Origin: Rhodospirillales bacterium
Lineage (GTDB): Bacteria; Pseudomonadota; Alphaproteobacteria; Acetobacterales; Acetobacteraceae
Assembly: GCA_025350425.1 (NCBI GenBank)
Contig: JANXXW010000451.1
Location: 1 to 5,395 of the forward strand
Length of the DNA: 5,395 bases
Direction: 5' to 3'
The position numbers and the translations under genes are program-made. The notes below the pieces were generated by a model. The model saw only the letters and a list, made by a program, of their open reading frames with translations, was not told the origin of the DNA and made no database searches. Of the stretch, positions 1 through 5,395 are shown one piece after another (position 1 is the stretch's first letter; the number at the start of each line of letters is the position of its first letter).

Positions 1-56
1 CGCAGCACGGGCAGTGGGCAGTTCATGCCCTTCACGTCCAGCAATGTCTCACTCAT
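1..56 (-). CDS. TusA-family sulfurtransferase, N-terminal fragment (runs off left edge)
   Basis: Reading leftward from an ATG at 56-54 gives 18 complete codons, MSETLLDVKGMNCPLPVL, plus two bases of the next. The CPLP element after a short LDxxGxxCP lead-in is the hallmark of the TusA/SirA/YedF family: small proteins of about 75-80 residues whose first conserved Cys (here residue 13) carries a persulfide. Family members relay sulfur, for example from cysteine desulfurase towards tRNA thiolation or molybdenum cofactor and sulfur-oxidation pathways; which role applies here cannot be told. An AAGGA Shine-Dalgarno 8 nt upstream supports the start. The gene diverges from the downstream sugar kinase. 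About three quarters of it lies outside the window, so TusA cannot be separated from its paralogues. Confidence 0.8.
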   Translation of the reverse strand, partial: MSETLLDVKGMNCPLPVL

Positions 57-64
57 GCAGACTA

Positions 65-69
65 TCCTT
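65..69 (-). promoter_or_regulatory. Shine-Dalgarno for the TusA-family gene
   Basis: On the minus strand this reads AAGGA, with 8 nt to the ATG at 56-54. It is the main support for the start of the short partial gene at the left edge. Confidence 0.6.
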
Positions 70-101
70 GAGCAACGTGTCGCCGGACGCCAGAGTGCGG
101 C

Positions 102-998
102 ATGAATCATTTTCGCATAGGTATCGATCTCGGTGGCACCAAGATCGAGGTAATGGCGCTCGACGGCGCCGGCACCGAGATCCGTCGTCACCGCGTTGCC
201 ACCCCGGCCGGCTATGCTGACACGGTCGCGACCATCGCCACACTCGTGCATGACGCCGAGGCAGGCCTGGGCGGCACCGGAAGCGTGGGCATTTGCATCC
301 CCGGTGTCATCAGCCCGGCCACCGGGCTGGTGAAGAACGCCAACAGCATCGCGCTCAACGGCCACCCGTTCGACCGTGATATCGCCGACGCCCTGCGCCG
401 AGAAGTCCGCGTCGCCAACGACGCAAACTGCTTCGCCCTTAGCGAGGCGGCGGACGGCGCCGGGGCAGGGCAGGGCGTGGTGTTCGGCGTCATCATCGGC
501 ACCGGCTGCGGCGGCGGCATCGTCTGGGACGGCCGCGTGCTGGAAGGCCGCAATCGTATCGCCGGCGAGTGGGGCCATACGCCCCTGCCATGGCCGCGCG
601 AGGATGAACTCCCCGGCAACCCCTGCTGGTGCGGTCTTTCCAACTGCCTGGAAACCTGGATCTCGGGCACCGGCCTCGCAATCTCGTGCGACGGTCCAGA
701 GGCGCGCGACGCCAGCTCCATCCCCGGGCGTGCCGCCGCCGGCGAGGTCCGCGCCATCGTTGCCCTGGAACGCCACGCCGATCGTCTCGCGCGCGGCCTG
801 GCGGTCGTGGTCAACCTGATCGACCCCGACGTGGTCGTGCTCGGCGGCGGCCTGTCCAATATGGCGCACTTGTACGAAGTCGTACCGCGCTTGATGAAGA
901 CCTACGTGTTCTCCGATTTCGTCACCACGCCAGTCGTCAAGAACCTTCACGGCGACAGCTCGGGCGTGCGCGGCGCGGCATGGCTTTGGCCCGCCTGA
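102..998 (+). CDS. mak: ROK-family sugar kinase, Mak-type fructokinase
   Basis: This 298-residue cytoplasmic kinase probably phosphorylates fructose to fructose 6-phosphate with ATP. The N-terminus has the ROK phosphate motif DLGGTK (9-14). The catalytic base is expected to be Asp107 in VANDANC, followed by the IIGTGCGGG glycine-rich segment (131-139). A zinc site is formed by His159 (EWGH) and Cys175, Cys177 and Cys182 in CxCGxxxC, followed by Glu184. The second ATPase half has DPDVVVLGGGLSN (241-253), and the end HGDSSGVRGAAWLWP is nearly what I recall for E. coli Mak. Length and ends match the family, so it looks intact. No strong Shine-Dalgarno precedes the ATG, but the IGIDLGG start follows immediately, so the start is secure. 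It diverges from the TusA-family gene by 45 bp, so its promoter may overlap that gene. Another hexose or N-acetylhexosamine as substrate is possible, since ROK specificity is hard to read from sequence. Confidence 0.9.
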   Translation: MNHFRIGIDLGGTKIEVMALDGAGTEIRRHRVATPAGYADTVATIATLVHDAEAGLGGTGSVGICIPGVISPATGLVKNANSIALNGHPFDRDIADALRREVRVANDANCFALSEAADGAGAGQGVVFGVIIGTGCGGGIVWDGRVLEGRNRIAGEWGHTPLPWPREDELPGNPCWCGLSNCLETWISGTGLAISCDGPEARDASSIPGRAAAGEVRAIVALERHADRLARGLAVVVNLIDPDVVVLGGGLSNMAHLYEVVPRLMKTYVFSDFVTTPVVKNLHGDSSGVRGAAWLWPA

Positions 999-1022
999 CG
1001 CCGGGGCACACGCGGAGATAGC

Positions 1023-1057
1023 CGCCAAATCGACCGCTGACGCCAAATCCCGGCTGA
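1023..1057 (+). repeat. Imperfect tandem repeat, two units of about 18 bp
   Basis: Two adjacent units begin with the same nine bases, CGCCAAATC, and end with GCTGA: 1023-1040 (CGCCAAATCGACCGCTGA) and 1041-1057 (CGCCAAATCCCGGCTGA, one base shorter). They lie in the 146-bp gap between the kinase and the HTH gene, just upstream of a candidate -35 hexamer. Closely spaced direct repeats there could be an operator, perhaps for the HTH protein itself, but nothing in the sequence proves binding and the repeat could be chance. Confidence 0.4.
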
Positions 1058-1070
1058 CTTTTTTGCCGGT

Positions 1071-1100
1071 TTGACGGAAAAACCGCGTACGCCGTTCGAT
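1071..1100 (+). promoter_or_regulatory. Weak candidate sigma-70-type promoter for the HTH-sulfotransferase unit
   Basis: TTGACG at 1071-1076 matches five of six -35 consensus bases. TTCGAT at 1095-1100 is a poor -10 box, 18 bp downstream. The hexamers sit 45-74 nt ahead of the HTH start and directly after the tandem repeat. TTGACG overlaps a 6-bp inverted repeat (CGGTTT 1067-1072 and AAACCG 1080-1085). This is the only plausible promoter I see in the gap, but the -10 is weak. Confidence 0.3.
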
Positions 1101-1131
1101 CTTCCCCGCCCCGGCCAGTGTTCCGGAAAGT

Positions 1132-1136
1132 GAGGA
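1132..1136 (+). promoter_or_regulatory. Shine-Dalgarno that decides the HTH gene start
   Basis: GAGGA lies 8 nt before the ATG at 1145. An in-frame GTG at 1118 would make the protein nine residues longer, but then this site would be inside the gene and no comparable site precedes the GTG. The ATG is therefore preferred. Confidence 0.55.
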
Positions 1137-1144
1137 TCATAGCC

Positions 1145-1435
1145 ATGAACGCATCTCGTCCTGCCCGCGAGGACCCCGACCGAGGCGCTGGCCACCGGCT
1201 GAAGCTGGCACGCGAGATGACCCGCGTGGCGGCGGACCGGGTCTGGCGCGAGGCTGGCATCCCGCCGCGCCTACTCGAAATGTACGAGCGCGGCGCGGTG
1301 CCGATCCGGGCCGACCACCTGGCCACGCTGGCGCACTGCCTCGATATCCCTCTCGCCTGGCTGCGCGACGAGGGCGAGCACGGCGGGGGCGAAGCCGCCT
1401 TGCCCATACGCGCCATGGCGGAGGCGGCGCCATGA
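1145..1435 (+). CDS. Small XRE/Cro-type helix-turn-helix protein
   Basis: A 96-residue predicted DNA-binding protein. Residues 15-75 fit the five-helix Cro/C1 HTH pattern: GHRLKLAREM (helix 1), VAADRVWREAG (helix 2), the presumed recognition helix PPRLLEMYERG (40-50), then ADHLATLAHCLDIPLAWL (helices 4-5). The YERG turn and the LAxxLDIPLxWL ending are typical of the family; helix 2 is atypical, lacking the usual LSQ/ELA residues. A flexible Gly/Ala-rich tail follows. The start is ATG 1145; a GTG at 1118 is the alternative. Its TGA overlaps the ATG of the sulfotransferase (ATGA), and the sulfotransferase Shine-Dalgarno lies inside this gene, so the two are probably translated together. It could be a repressor of its own operon; targets are unknown. 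With so short a protein, a non-regulatory role cannot be ruled out. Confidence 0.75.
   Translation: MNASRPAREDPDRGAGHRLKLAREMTRVAADRVWREAGIPPRLLEMYERGAVPIRADHLATLAHCLDIPLAWLRDEGEHGGGEAALPIRAMAEAAP
1420..1424 (+). promoter_or_regulatory. Shine-Dalgarno of the sulfotransferase, inside the HTH gene
   Basis: GGAGG lies 7 nt before the ATG at 1432, within the last codons of the HTH gene. Together with the ATGA stop/start overlap it supports translational coupling and fixes the sulfotransferase start. Confidence 0.65.
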
Positions 1436-2850
1436 CCGCGAAGCCGCTGGTGTTCCTGCACGTCCCGAAAACCGCCGGAACCTCCATGATCGAGCTGCTG
1501 AGCCGGAACTTCGCGGCTGAGGAGGTGCTTCGCGTCCGCAACACGCACCACAGCCTGTCCGAAATCGCCGGCGACATCGACGTCGCCATCGCTGAGGGCA
1601 AGAAGTTCATCTGCGGCCACTTTCCCTATGCCGCCGTGGCCCATCTCGGCGACGAGATCGACATCGTCACCATGCTGCGCGATCCGGTGCGGCGCCTCGC
1701 CTCGCTTTACAAGTTTTGGCGCAGCCGCGATCCCGGTAGCGCCGGCGGCAGCGCCTCGGAGTTCGCTTGTCGCGTGAGCCGCGCCCTTTCATTCGAGGAG
1801 TTCGTGGCCTGCACCCATCCGGTGATTGCCTCGGCCACCCAGGACGAGATGTGCAAAACGCTGGTGGGCCACGTCAGCCAGACCCCCGAGGGGCTCGATT
1901 CGGCCGAGCGCTTCCAGTGCGCGCGCGACAGCCTGGGCCGTATGGCTTTCGGTTTGGTGGGCGAGATGACGGAGTCGATACGCCTGCTGTCCCGCCGGCT
2001 GCGGCTCAACCTGCTCGACGAAATCCACGTCAACCGTACCGATCACCTGCCCGAGATCGAGGTCAGCCAAACCGCGCGCGAGATCATCCTGCGCAACAAC
2101 CAGGGCGACACCATGCTGCACAACTACGCCGAGCGGATATTCCAGCGTGAGGCAAAGACCGCCCGCATCAGCGATCTGTATCGTGACATCGGCGAGCGCG
2201 CGCTGACGCCGATGGTCGCCGACGATCGCGGCAGCCATCACTGGGACGCCACCATGCGCCTCAGCGGTACTGACTGGAACGACCGCGAGTCGCTGCCCGA
2301 CGGCTCCTGCTACCGCTTCACCTCAGCGCCCGAATCGGTCATCTACCTGCCCAACCCGTTCCGCAACCGGGCCAGCACGCTCACCGTCGAGGTCGCGTTC
2401 TTCAACCGTGCCGGCATGATCGATTGCTGCGGCGAGGTGTTGGCGTCCGAAAGCCTGGAATTCGAGGTGAACGGCGCCCGCGCGGTGTCCAGCGCGCGCA
2501 TTCTGGGGGAGGCGGGCGAGGTTTTCAGCATCCCGATCGACCGCTTGGCGGCAGACGCGCCGTTCCTGACCGTCGCCCTCAGGTCACGCTACGGCATCAG
2601 CCCTGGCGTGTTCGGCTCGCCCGACCAACGCAATCTGGCTGCAGCGGTCCGTTCGATCTGCATATCCCATAAGCAGATTGAGCTGGCGCCGTTTCATGTT
2701 GGCAGATCGACGACGGTGAGCGCGGTGTTCGGGTCGAGACGGATCACGGGCACGGTGTTCTCGTACGGGGTAATTTGGATCGGGCCGGAATTGTCGGCGT
2801 GCCTCGGTCGGCCTAGTGTGGCGTCCGTAGATTTGAGGAAAACGCCATGA
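1432..2850 (+). CDS. Sulfotransferase family protein with C-terminal beta-rich domain
   Basis: A 472-residue predicted PAPS-dependent sulfotransferase, moving sulfate to a hydroxyl or amine on an unknown acceptor, plausibly a surface glycan. Residues 6-19 (LVFLHVPKTAGTSM) are the 5'-phosphosulfate-binding loop of the Sulfotransfer_2-like group. TMLRDPVRRLASLYKFW (80-96) is the 3'-phosphate-binding segment. The catalytic domain extends to about residue 255. There is no signal peptide or membrane segment, so it is probably cytoplasmic. Residues about 266-413 look like a beta-sandwich; SPGVFGSPDQRNL near its end resembles a motif I associate with accessory domains of bacterial glycosyltransferases (recall, not a search). 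Residues about 424-472 have no family resemblance and overlie an apparent antisense gene remnant, so the C-terminus may be a read-through extension. It follows the HTH gene with an ATGA overlap, and its own stop overlaps the ilvD start. The acceptor cannot be inferred. Confidence 0.85.
   Translation: MTAKPLVFLHVPKTAGTSMIELLSRNFAAEEVLRVRNTHHSLSEIAGDIDVAIAEGKKFICGHFPYAAVAHLGDEIDIVTMLRDPVRRLASLYKFWRSRDPGSAGGSASEFACRVSRALSFEEFVACTHPVIASATQDEMCKTLVGHVSQTPEGLDSAERFQCARDSLGRMAFGLVGEMTESIRLLSRRLRLNLLDEIHVNRTDHLPEIEVSQTAREIILRNNQGDTMLHNYAERIFQREAKTARISDLYRDIGERALTPMVADDRGSHHWDATMRLSGTDWNDRESLPDGSCYRFTSAPESVIYLPNPFRNRASTLTVEVAFFNRAGMIDCCGEVLASESLEFEVNGARAVSSARILGEAGEVFSIPIDRLAADAPFLTVALRSRYGISPGVFGSPDQRNLAAAVRSICISHKQIELAPFHVGRSTTVSAVFGSRRITGTVFSYGVIWIGPELSACLGRPSVASVDLRKTP
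2697..2753 (-). pseudogene. Possible N-terminal remnant of an isochorismatase-family hydrolase
   Basis: On the minus strand, starting at a GTG at 2753-2751, the codons read (V/M)PVIRLDPNTALTVVDLPT and then hit TGA at 2696-2694. An LDPxTALxVxDLQ start is typical of isochorismatase/cysteine hydrolase family proteins, where the Asp corresponds to the catalytic Asp; here Pro replaces the usual Gln. No frame to the left continues the family, so at most 18 codons survive. If real, the gene once diverged from ilvD and was cut by a rearrangement at about 2697. The whole stretch is also read in the plus direction as the tail of the sulfotransferase. The match is short and made by eye; it could be a chance antisense reading. 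Confidence 0.4.
2791..2819 (+). promoter_or_regulatory. Weak candidate promoter for ilvD
   Basis: TTGTCG (2791-2796) and TAGTGT (2814-2819) are separated by 17 bp, and a start point would fall about 20 nt before the ilvD ATG. Each hexamer matches consensus only partly (four and three of six). It lies inside the sulfotransferase reading frame. It would make sense if this stretch was originally the region between ilvD and a divergent gene, letting ilvD be transcribed independently of the upstream pair. Confidence 0.25.
2835..2839 (+). promoter_or_regulatory. Shine-Dalgarno of ilvD
   Basis: GAGGA lies 7 nt before the ATG at 2847. It supports this ATG as the ilvD start even though it lies within the final codons of the sulfotransferase frame. 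Confidence 0.65.
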
Positions 2851-4571
2851 CGACCAAACTCTGGGACAAATCGCGGCTGCCGTCGCGGCACGTGACCGTG
2901 GGACCGGACCGCGCACCGCATCGCAGCTACTATTATGCGATGGGCCTCACCGAGGACCAGATTGACGCCCCGTTCGTCGGTGTCGCCACCTGCTGGAACG
3001 AGGCGGCGCCGTGCAACATCTCGCTGTCCCGGCAGGCCCAATCAGTAAAGCGAGGCGTGTCCGAAGCGGGCGGCACGCCGCGCGAGTTCACCACCATCAC
3101 GGTAACCGACGGCATCGCCATGGGCCACCAGGGCATGAAGTCCTCGCTGGTCTCTCGCGACCTGATCGCCGACAGCGTGGAACTCACCATGCGCGGCCAT
3201 TGCTACGACGCGTTGGTGGGCCTCGCCGGCTGCGACAAGTCGCTTCCCGGCATGATGATGTCGATGGTGCGCCTCAACGTTCCCAGTGTCTTCATGTATG
3301 GCGGTTCCATCCTGCCCGGCACCTACAAGGGCCGCGACATCACCGTGGTGGACGTGTTCGAGGCGGTCGGCCGCCACAGCGCGGGCACCATGACCGATGA
3401 GGAACTGCACGAGATCGAATGTGTGGCCTGCCCCTCGGCCGGCGCCTGCGGAGGCCAGTTCACCGCCAACACCATGGCGACCGTCTCCGAGGCGATCGGG
3501 CTGGCCTTGCCCGGTTCCGCCGGAGCCCCGGCTCCTTACGAGGACCGTGACCGCTGGGCCGTGGAGTCCGGCCGTGCGGTGATGGCGCTCCTGAAAAGCG
3601 GCCTCCGCCCGCGGGATATCGTGACGCTGAAGGCGTTGGAGAACGCTGCCGTCGTGGTGGGCGCCACTGGCGGCTCGACCAACGCGGCGTTGCACCTCCC
3701 CGCCATCGCGCACGAGGCCGGCATCCGCTTCACCATGGAGGACGTGCTCGCGATCATGCGCCGTACGCCCTACATCGCTGACCTGAAGCCGGGCGGGAAA
3801 TACGTCGCGCTCGACGTCCACAAGATCGGCGGCATCCCGGTGCTGATCCGGGCGCTGCTGGATGCCGGGCTTATGCACGGCGACACCATGACCGTGACCG
3901 GCAAGACCCTGGGCGAGAACCACAAGGATGTCGTGTTCCCGCTGGACCAGGACGTGATCTATCCGGTCTCGCGCGCGATCTCACCCACCGGCGGCGTGGT
4001 CGGCCTGCGCGGCAACCTTGCCCCGGACGGCGCGGTGGTGAAGGTGGCCGGCATGAAAAATCTCCGCTTCGAGGGCACCGCGCTGTGCTTCGACAGCGAG
4101 GAGGAAGCCTTCAAGGCCGTGGCGGACCGCGCCTACAAAACCGGCGACGTCATCGTCATCCGCTATGAGGGGCCGCGCGGTGGGCCTGGAATGCGTGAGA
4201 TGCTCTCAACCACGTCGGCGATCTACGGCCAGGGCATGGGTGAGGACGTGGCGCTGATCACCGACGGCCGTTTCTCCGGCGCCACGCGCGGCTTCTGCGT
4301 CGGGCATGTCGGGCCGGAGGCGGCGCTGGGTGGCCCGATCGCGCTGATCCGCAACGGTGACCGTATCGTGCTGGATGCCGACAAAGGCACCATGGACGTG
4401 ATGCTCTCCGACGCCGAAATGGCCGAGCGTCGCGCGGCATGGACGCCTCGGAAGACCGATTATCAGAGCGGCGCCATCTGGAAATACGCGCAGCTCGTGG
4501 GGCCGGCGTGCTTCGGCGCGTTGACGCATCCTGGCGGCGAGGCGGAAACGCACGTCTACGCCGATATTTAG
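2847..4571 (+). CDS. ilvD: Dihydroxyacid dehydratase (branched-chain amino acid biosynthesis)
   Basis: This 574-residue cytoplasmic iron-sulfur enzyme dehydrates 2,3-dihydroxy-isovalerate and 2,3-dihydroxy-3-methylvalerate to the 2-keto acids that precede valine, leucine and isoleucine. The three cluster cysteines are present: Cys56 (NEAAPCN), Cys129 in GCDKSLPG and Cys201 in PSAGACGGQFTANTM. Lys131 after CD is the lysine expected to be carbamylated for Mg binding, and Asp88 in TVTDGI is a likely metal ligand. The second family signature, TDGRFSGATRGFCVGH, begins at 472 and carries the proposed catalytic Ser477. The length fits the actinobacterial/alphaproteobacterial [2Fe-2S]-type group, so the gene appears intact. 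Sugar-acid dehydratases share the fold, but the N-terminal segment and overall sequence look like true IlvD. Its start overlaps the upstream stop (ATGA), and its TAG is inside an inverted repeat shared with the convergent amidase gene. Confidence 0.93.
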   Translation: MTTKLWDKSRLPSRHVTVGPDRAPHRSYYYAMGLTEDQIDAPFVGVATCWNEAAPCNISLSRQAQSVKRGVSEAGGTPREFTTITVTDGIAMGHQGMKSSLVSRDLIADSVELTMRGHCYDALVGLAGCDKSLPGMMMSMVRLNVPSVFMYGGSILPGTYKGRDITVVDVFEAVGRHSAGTMTDEELHEIECVACPSAGACGGQFTANTMATVSEAIGLALPGSAGAPAPYEDRDRWAVESGRAVMALLKSGLRPRDIVTLKALENAAVVVGATGGSTNAALHLPAIAHEAGIRFTMEDVLAIMRRTPYIADLKPGGKYVALDVHKIGGIPVLIRALLDAGLMHGDTMTVTGKTLGENHKDVVFPLDQDVIYPVSRAISPTGGVVGLRGNLAPDGAVVKVAGMKNLRFEGTALCFDSEEEAFKAVADRAYKTGDVIVIRYEGPRGGPGMREMLSTTSAIYGQGMGEDVALITDGRFSGATRGFCVGHVGPEAALGGPIALIRNGDRIVLDADKGTMDVMLSDAEMAERRAAWTPRKTDYQSGAIWKYAQLVGPACFGALTHPGGEAETHVYADI

Positions 4572-4605
4572 GGTGGAGCGGAACTAGGCATTCCACCCTA
4601 AATAT
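4564..4605. terminator. Perfect 14-bp inverted repeat between convergent ilvD and amidase genes
   Basis: ATATTTAGGGTGGA (4564-4577) is the exact reverse complement of TCCACCCTAAATAT (4592-4605), with a 14-nt loop. The ilvD stop TAG (4569-4571) lies in the left arm and the amidase stop (4598-4600 on the minus strand) in the right arm, so the two stop codons pair with each other. A hairpin between convergent genes is most simply a two-way terminator or a 3'-end stabiliser. Neither side has a clear run of T's after the stem, so classic intrinsic termination is uncertain. Confidence 0.6.
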
Positions 4606-5395
4606 TCTTGAGTGACGACTCCACCGCCGCCGCGATAGAAAACAGCCGGGCATCGCCCATGGTCTCGCCCATCAGCATGAGCCCGACCGGCGCCTCACCC
4701 GGCGCGTGGCAGGGCAGGCTGATGGCGCAGCGGTCGAGGAAGTTGCCCAGCGCGGGATTGCGGAGTTGGAGCATGTTCACGCGGCTGTACTCGGCCGAGT
4801 CCTGTTCCAAACGGGCGATCGGCTGGGGGATTAGCGGGCAGGTCGGCATCAACACCGCGTCGTAGTCTCGGGTGGCTGCGTCCATGCTGGCGCATATCAC
4901 CCGGCGCGCGGCAAGAAGGTCTATGTAGTCGGCCCCGCTCATGGCTTCCCCGCGCAGGATACGGCGGCGCACCTGCGGATCGTACTCGTCGCCACGTTCG
5001 GCTAGCAGGCTGCGATGCCAGGCGAAGGCTTCGACGCCTGCGAAGCCGCCCGCCGCGTTGGCTTGCGCGATTTCGCCGAACTCCTCGAACCGCACGGCGG
5101 ATATCCCGGCGCCCGCATCCGCCAGCCGCTTCAGGGTGCGCTCGAACACGGCGGCGACATCGGCGTCCAGACCATCGAGCACGAAGTTGGTCGGCACTGC
5201 GAAGCGTAGCCCCGCGAGCGCCGTGGCCGCGATGGGCGTCACGGCCTCGCCCGCCAATACCGCGTCGAACGCGGCGCAGCAGGCCACGGAGTTGGCCAGC
5301 GGCCCCACCGAATCCAGGCTCGTCGACAGCGGCAGCACGCCGCTGGTCGGCACTCGCCGTGCCGTGGGCTTGTAGCCGACGATACCGCACATCGC
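4598..5395 (-). CDS. Amidase-signature family hydrolase, C-terminal part (5' end off right edge)
   Basis: The frame is open from the right edge to TAG at 4600-4598, giving 265 codons of an enzyme usually about 450-480 residues long. The first visible residues, AMCGIVGYKPT, normally follow directly after the Gly/Ser-rich amidase signature that carries the nucleophile Ser and the cis-Ser; these and the Lys of the Ser-Ser-Lys triad therefore lie outside the window. Further family landmarks are TSGVLPLSTSLDSVGPLANS (SxxxDxxGP), DYDAVLMPTCPLIPQP, and the C-terminal NPALGNFLDRCAISLPC followed by PVGLMLMG. It would hydrolyse an amide to acid and ammonia; GatA-like transamidase activity is less likely given the isolated context, and the substrate is unknown. 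The ATG at 5392-5390 is internal, not the true start. It converges on ilvD, with both stop codons inside one hairpin. Confidence 0.88.
   Translation of the reverse strand, partial: AMCGIVGYKPTARRVPTSGVLPLSTSLDSVGPLANSVACCAAFDAVLAGEAVTPIAATALAGLRFAVPTNFVLDGLDADVAAVFERTLKRLADAGAGISAVRFEEFGEIAQANAAGGFAGVEAFAWHRSLLAERGDEYDPQVRRRILRGEAMSGADYIDLLAARRVICASMDAATRDYDAVLMPTCPLIPQPIARLEQDSAEYSRVNMLQLRNPALGNFLDRCAISLPCHAPGEAPVGLMLMGETMGDARLFSIAAAVESSLKNI

Noticed and set aside
212..859. Long minus-strand open frame inside the fructokinase gene
   Set aside because: Low-complexity Ser/Pro/Arg/Ala composition opposite a clear ROK kinase; a GC-rich shadow.
1050..1069. CCGGC...GCCGG with a T6 run as terminator of the kinase gene
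   Set aside because: The T-run lies in the loop rather than after the stem and the stem is only 5 bp, so it does not fit an intrinsic terminator.
1118..1144. GTG at 1118 as start of the HTH gene
   Set aside because: No Shine-Dalgarno precedes it, while ATG 1145 has GAGGA at proper spacing; the extra nine residues are not part of the HTH fold.
937..1644. Minus-strand open frame spanning the kinase end, the gap, the HTH gene and the sulfotransferase start
   Set aside because: No recognisable domain, Arg/Ser-rich, and it conflicts with two genes that have family motifs and good Shine-Dalgarno sites.
2694..3041. Minus-strand open frame running from inside ilvD to 2694 as a complete gene
   Set aside because: Its upstream part is antisense to the conserved ilvD N-terminus and has no family resemblance; only the short segment at 2697-2753 looks meaningful.
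3042..3923. Long open frame on the minus strand inside ilvD
   Set aside because: It is entirely antisense to a well-conserved ilvD, is rich in His, Gly and Arg as expected from GC-rich antisense reading, and shows no family motif.
4695..5390. Alternative minus-strand frame parallel to the amidase
   Set aside because: Arg/Gly-rich with no motif; the neighbouring frame contains the amidase family landmarks throughout.

Overview
The window is GC-rich DNA (about two thirds G+C, judged by eye) with tightly packed genes. Protein motifs fit an alphaproteobacterium, possibly Rhodospirillales/Acetobacteraceae-like, but the lineage is an inference because no rRNA or other marker gene is present. I see no tRNA, rRNA, CRISPR array, transposase or phage gene.

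Left part (1-998): the first 18 codons of a minus-strand TusA-family sulfurtransferase run off the left edge. Diverging from it across only 45 bp is a complete ROK-family sugar kinase on the plus strand. It closely resembles Mak-type fructokinases and keeps the ATP motif, the catalytic Asp and the His/Cys zinc site.

Middle (999-2850): after a short gap holding an imperfect tandem repeat and a weak candidate promoter comes a two-gene unit: a small XRE/Cro-type helix-turn-helix protein and a family-2-like sulfotransferase, joined by an ATGA stop/start overlap. The sulfotransferase has an N-terminal PAPS-binding catalytic domain, a C-terminal beta-rich domain, and an unusual last stretch of about 50 residues. 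That stretch lies over what reads on the opposite strand like the first 18 codons of an isochorismatase-family hydrolase followed by its upstream region. My interpretation is that the HTH-sulfotransferase pair was joined to the ilvD locus by a rearrangement near position 2697, and that its reading frame now runs into older DNA until it meets the ilvD start codon.

Right part (2847-5395): a complete ilvD (dihydroxyacid dehydratase, branched-chain amino acid synthesis) with all three cluster cysteines. Its stop codon sits in a perfect 14-bp inverted repeat. The other arm carries the stop codon of the convergent, 5'-truncated amidase-signature gene that fills the rest of the window. The kinase, IlvD and the amidase look like ordinary metabolic genes. 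The HTH-sulfotransferase unit and its junction with ilvD are the least ordinary part. I found no convincing evidence of a wholly new defence or mobile system.
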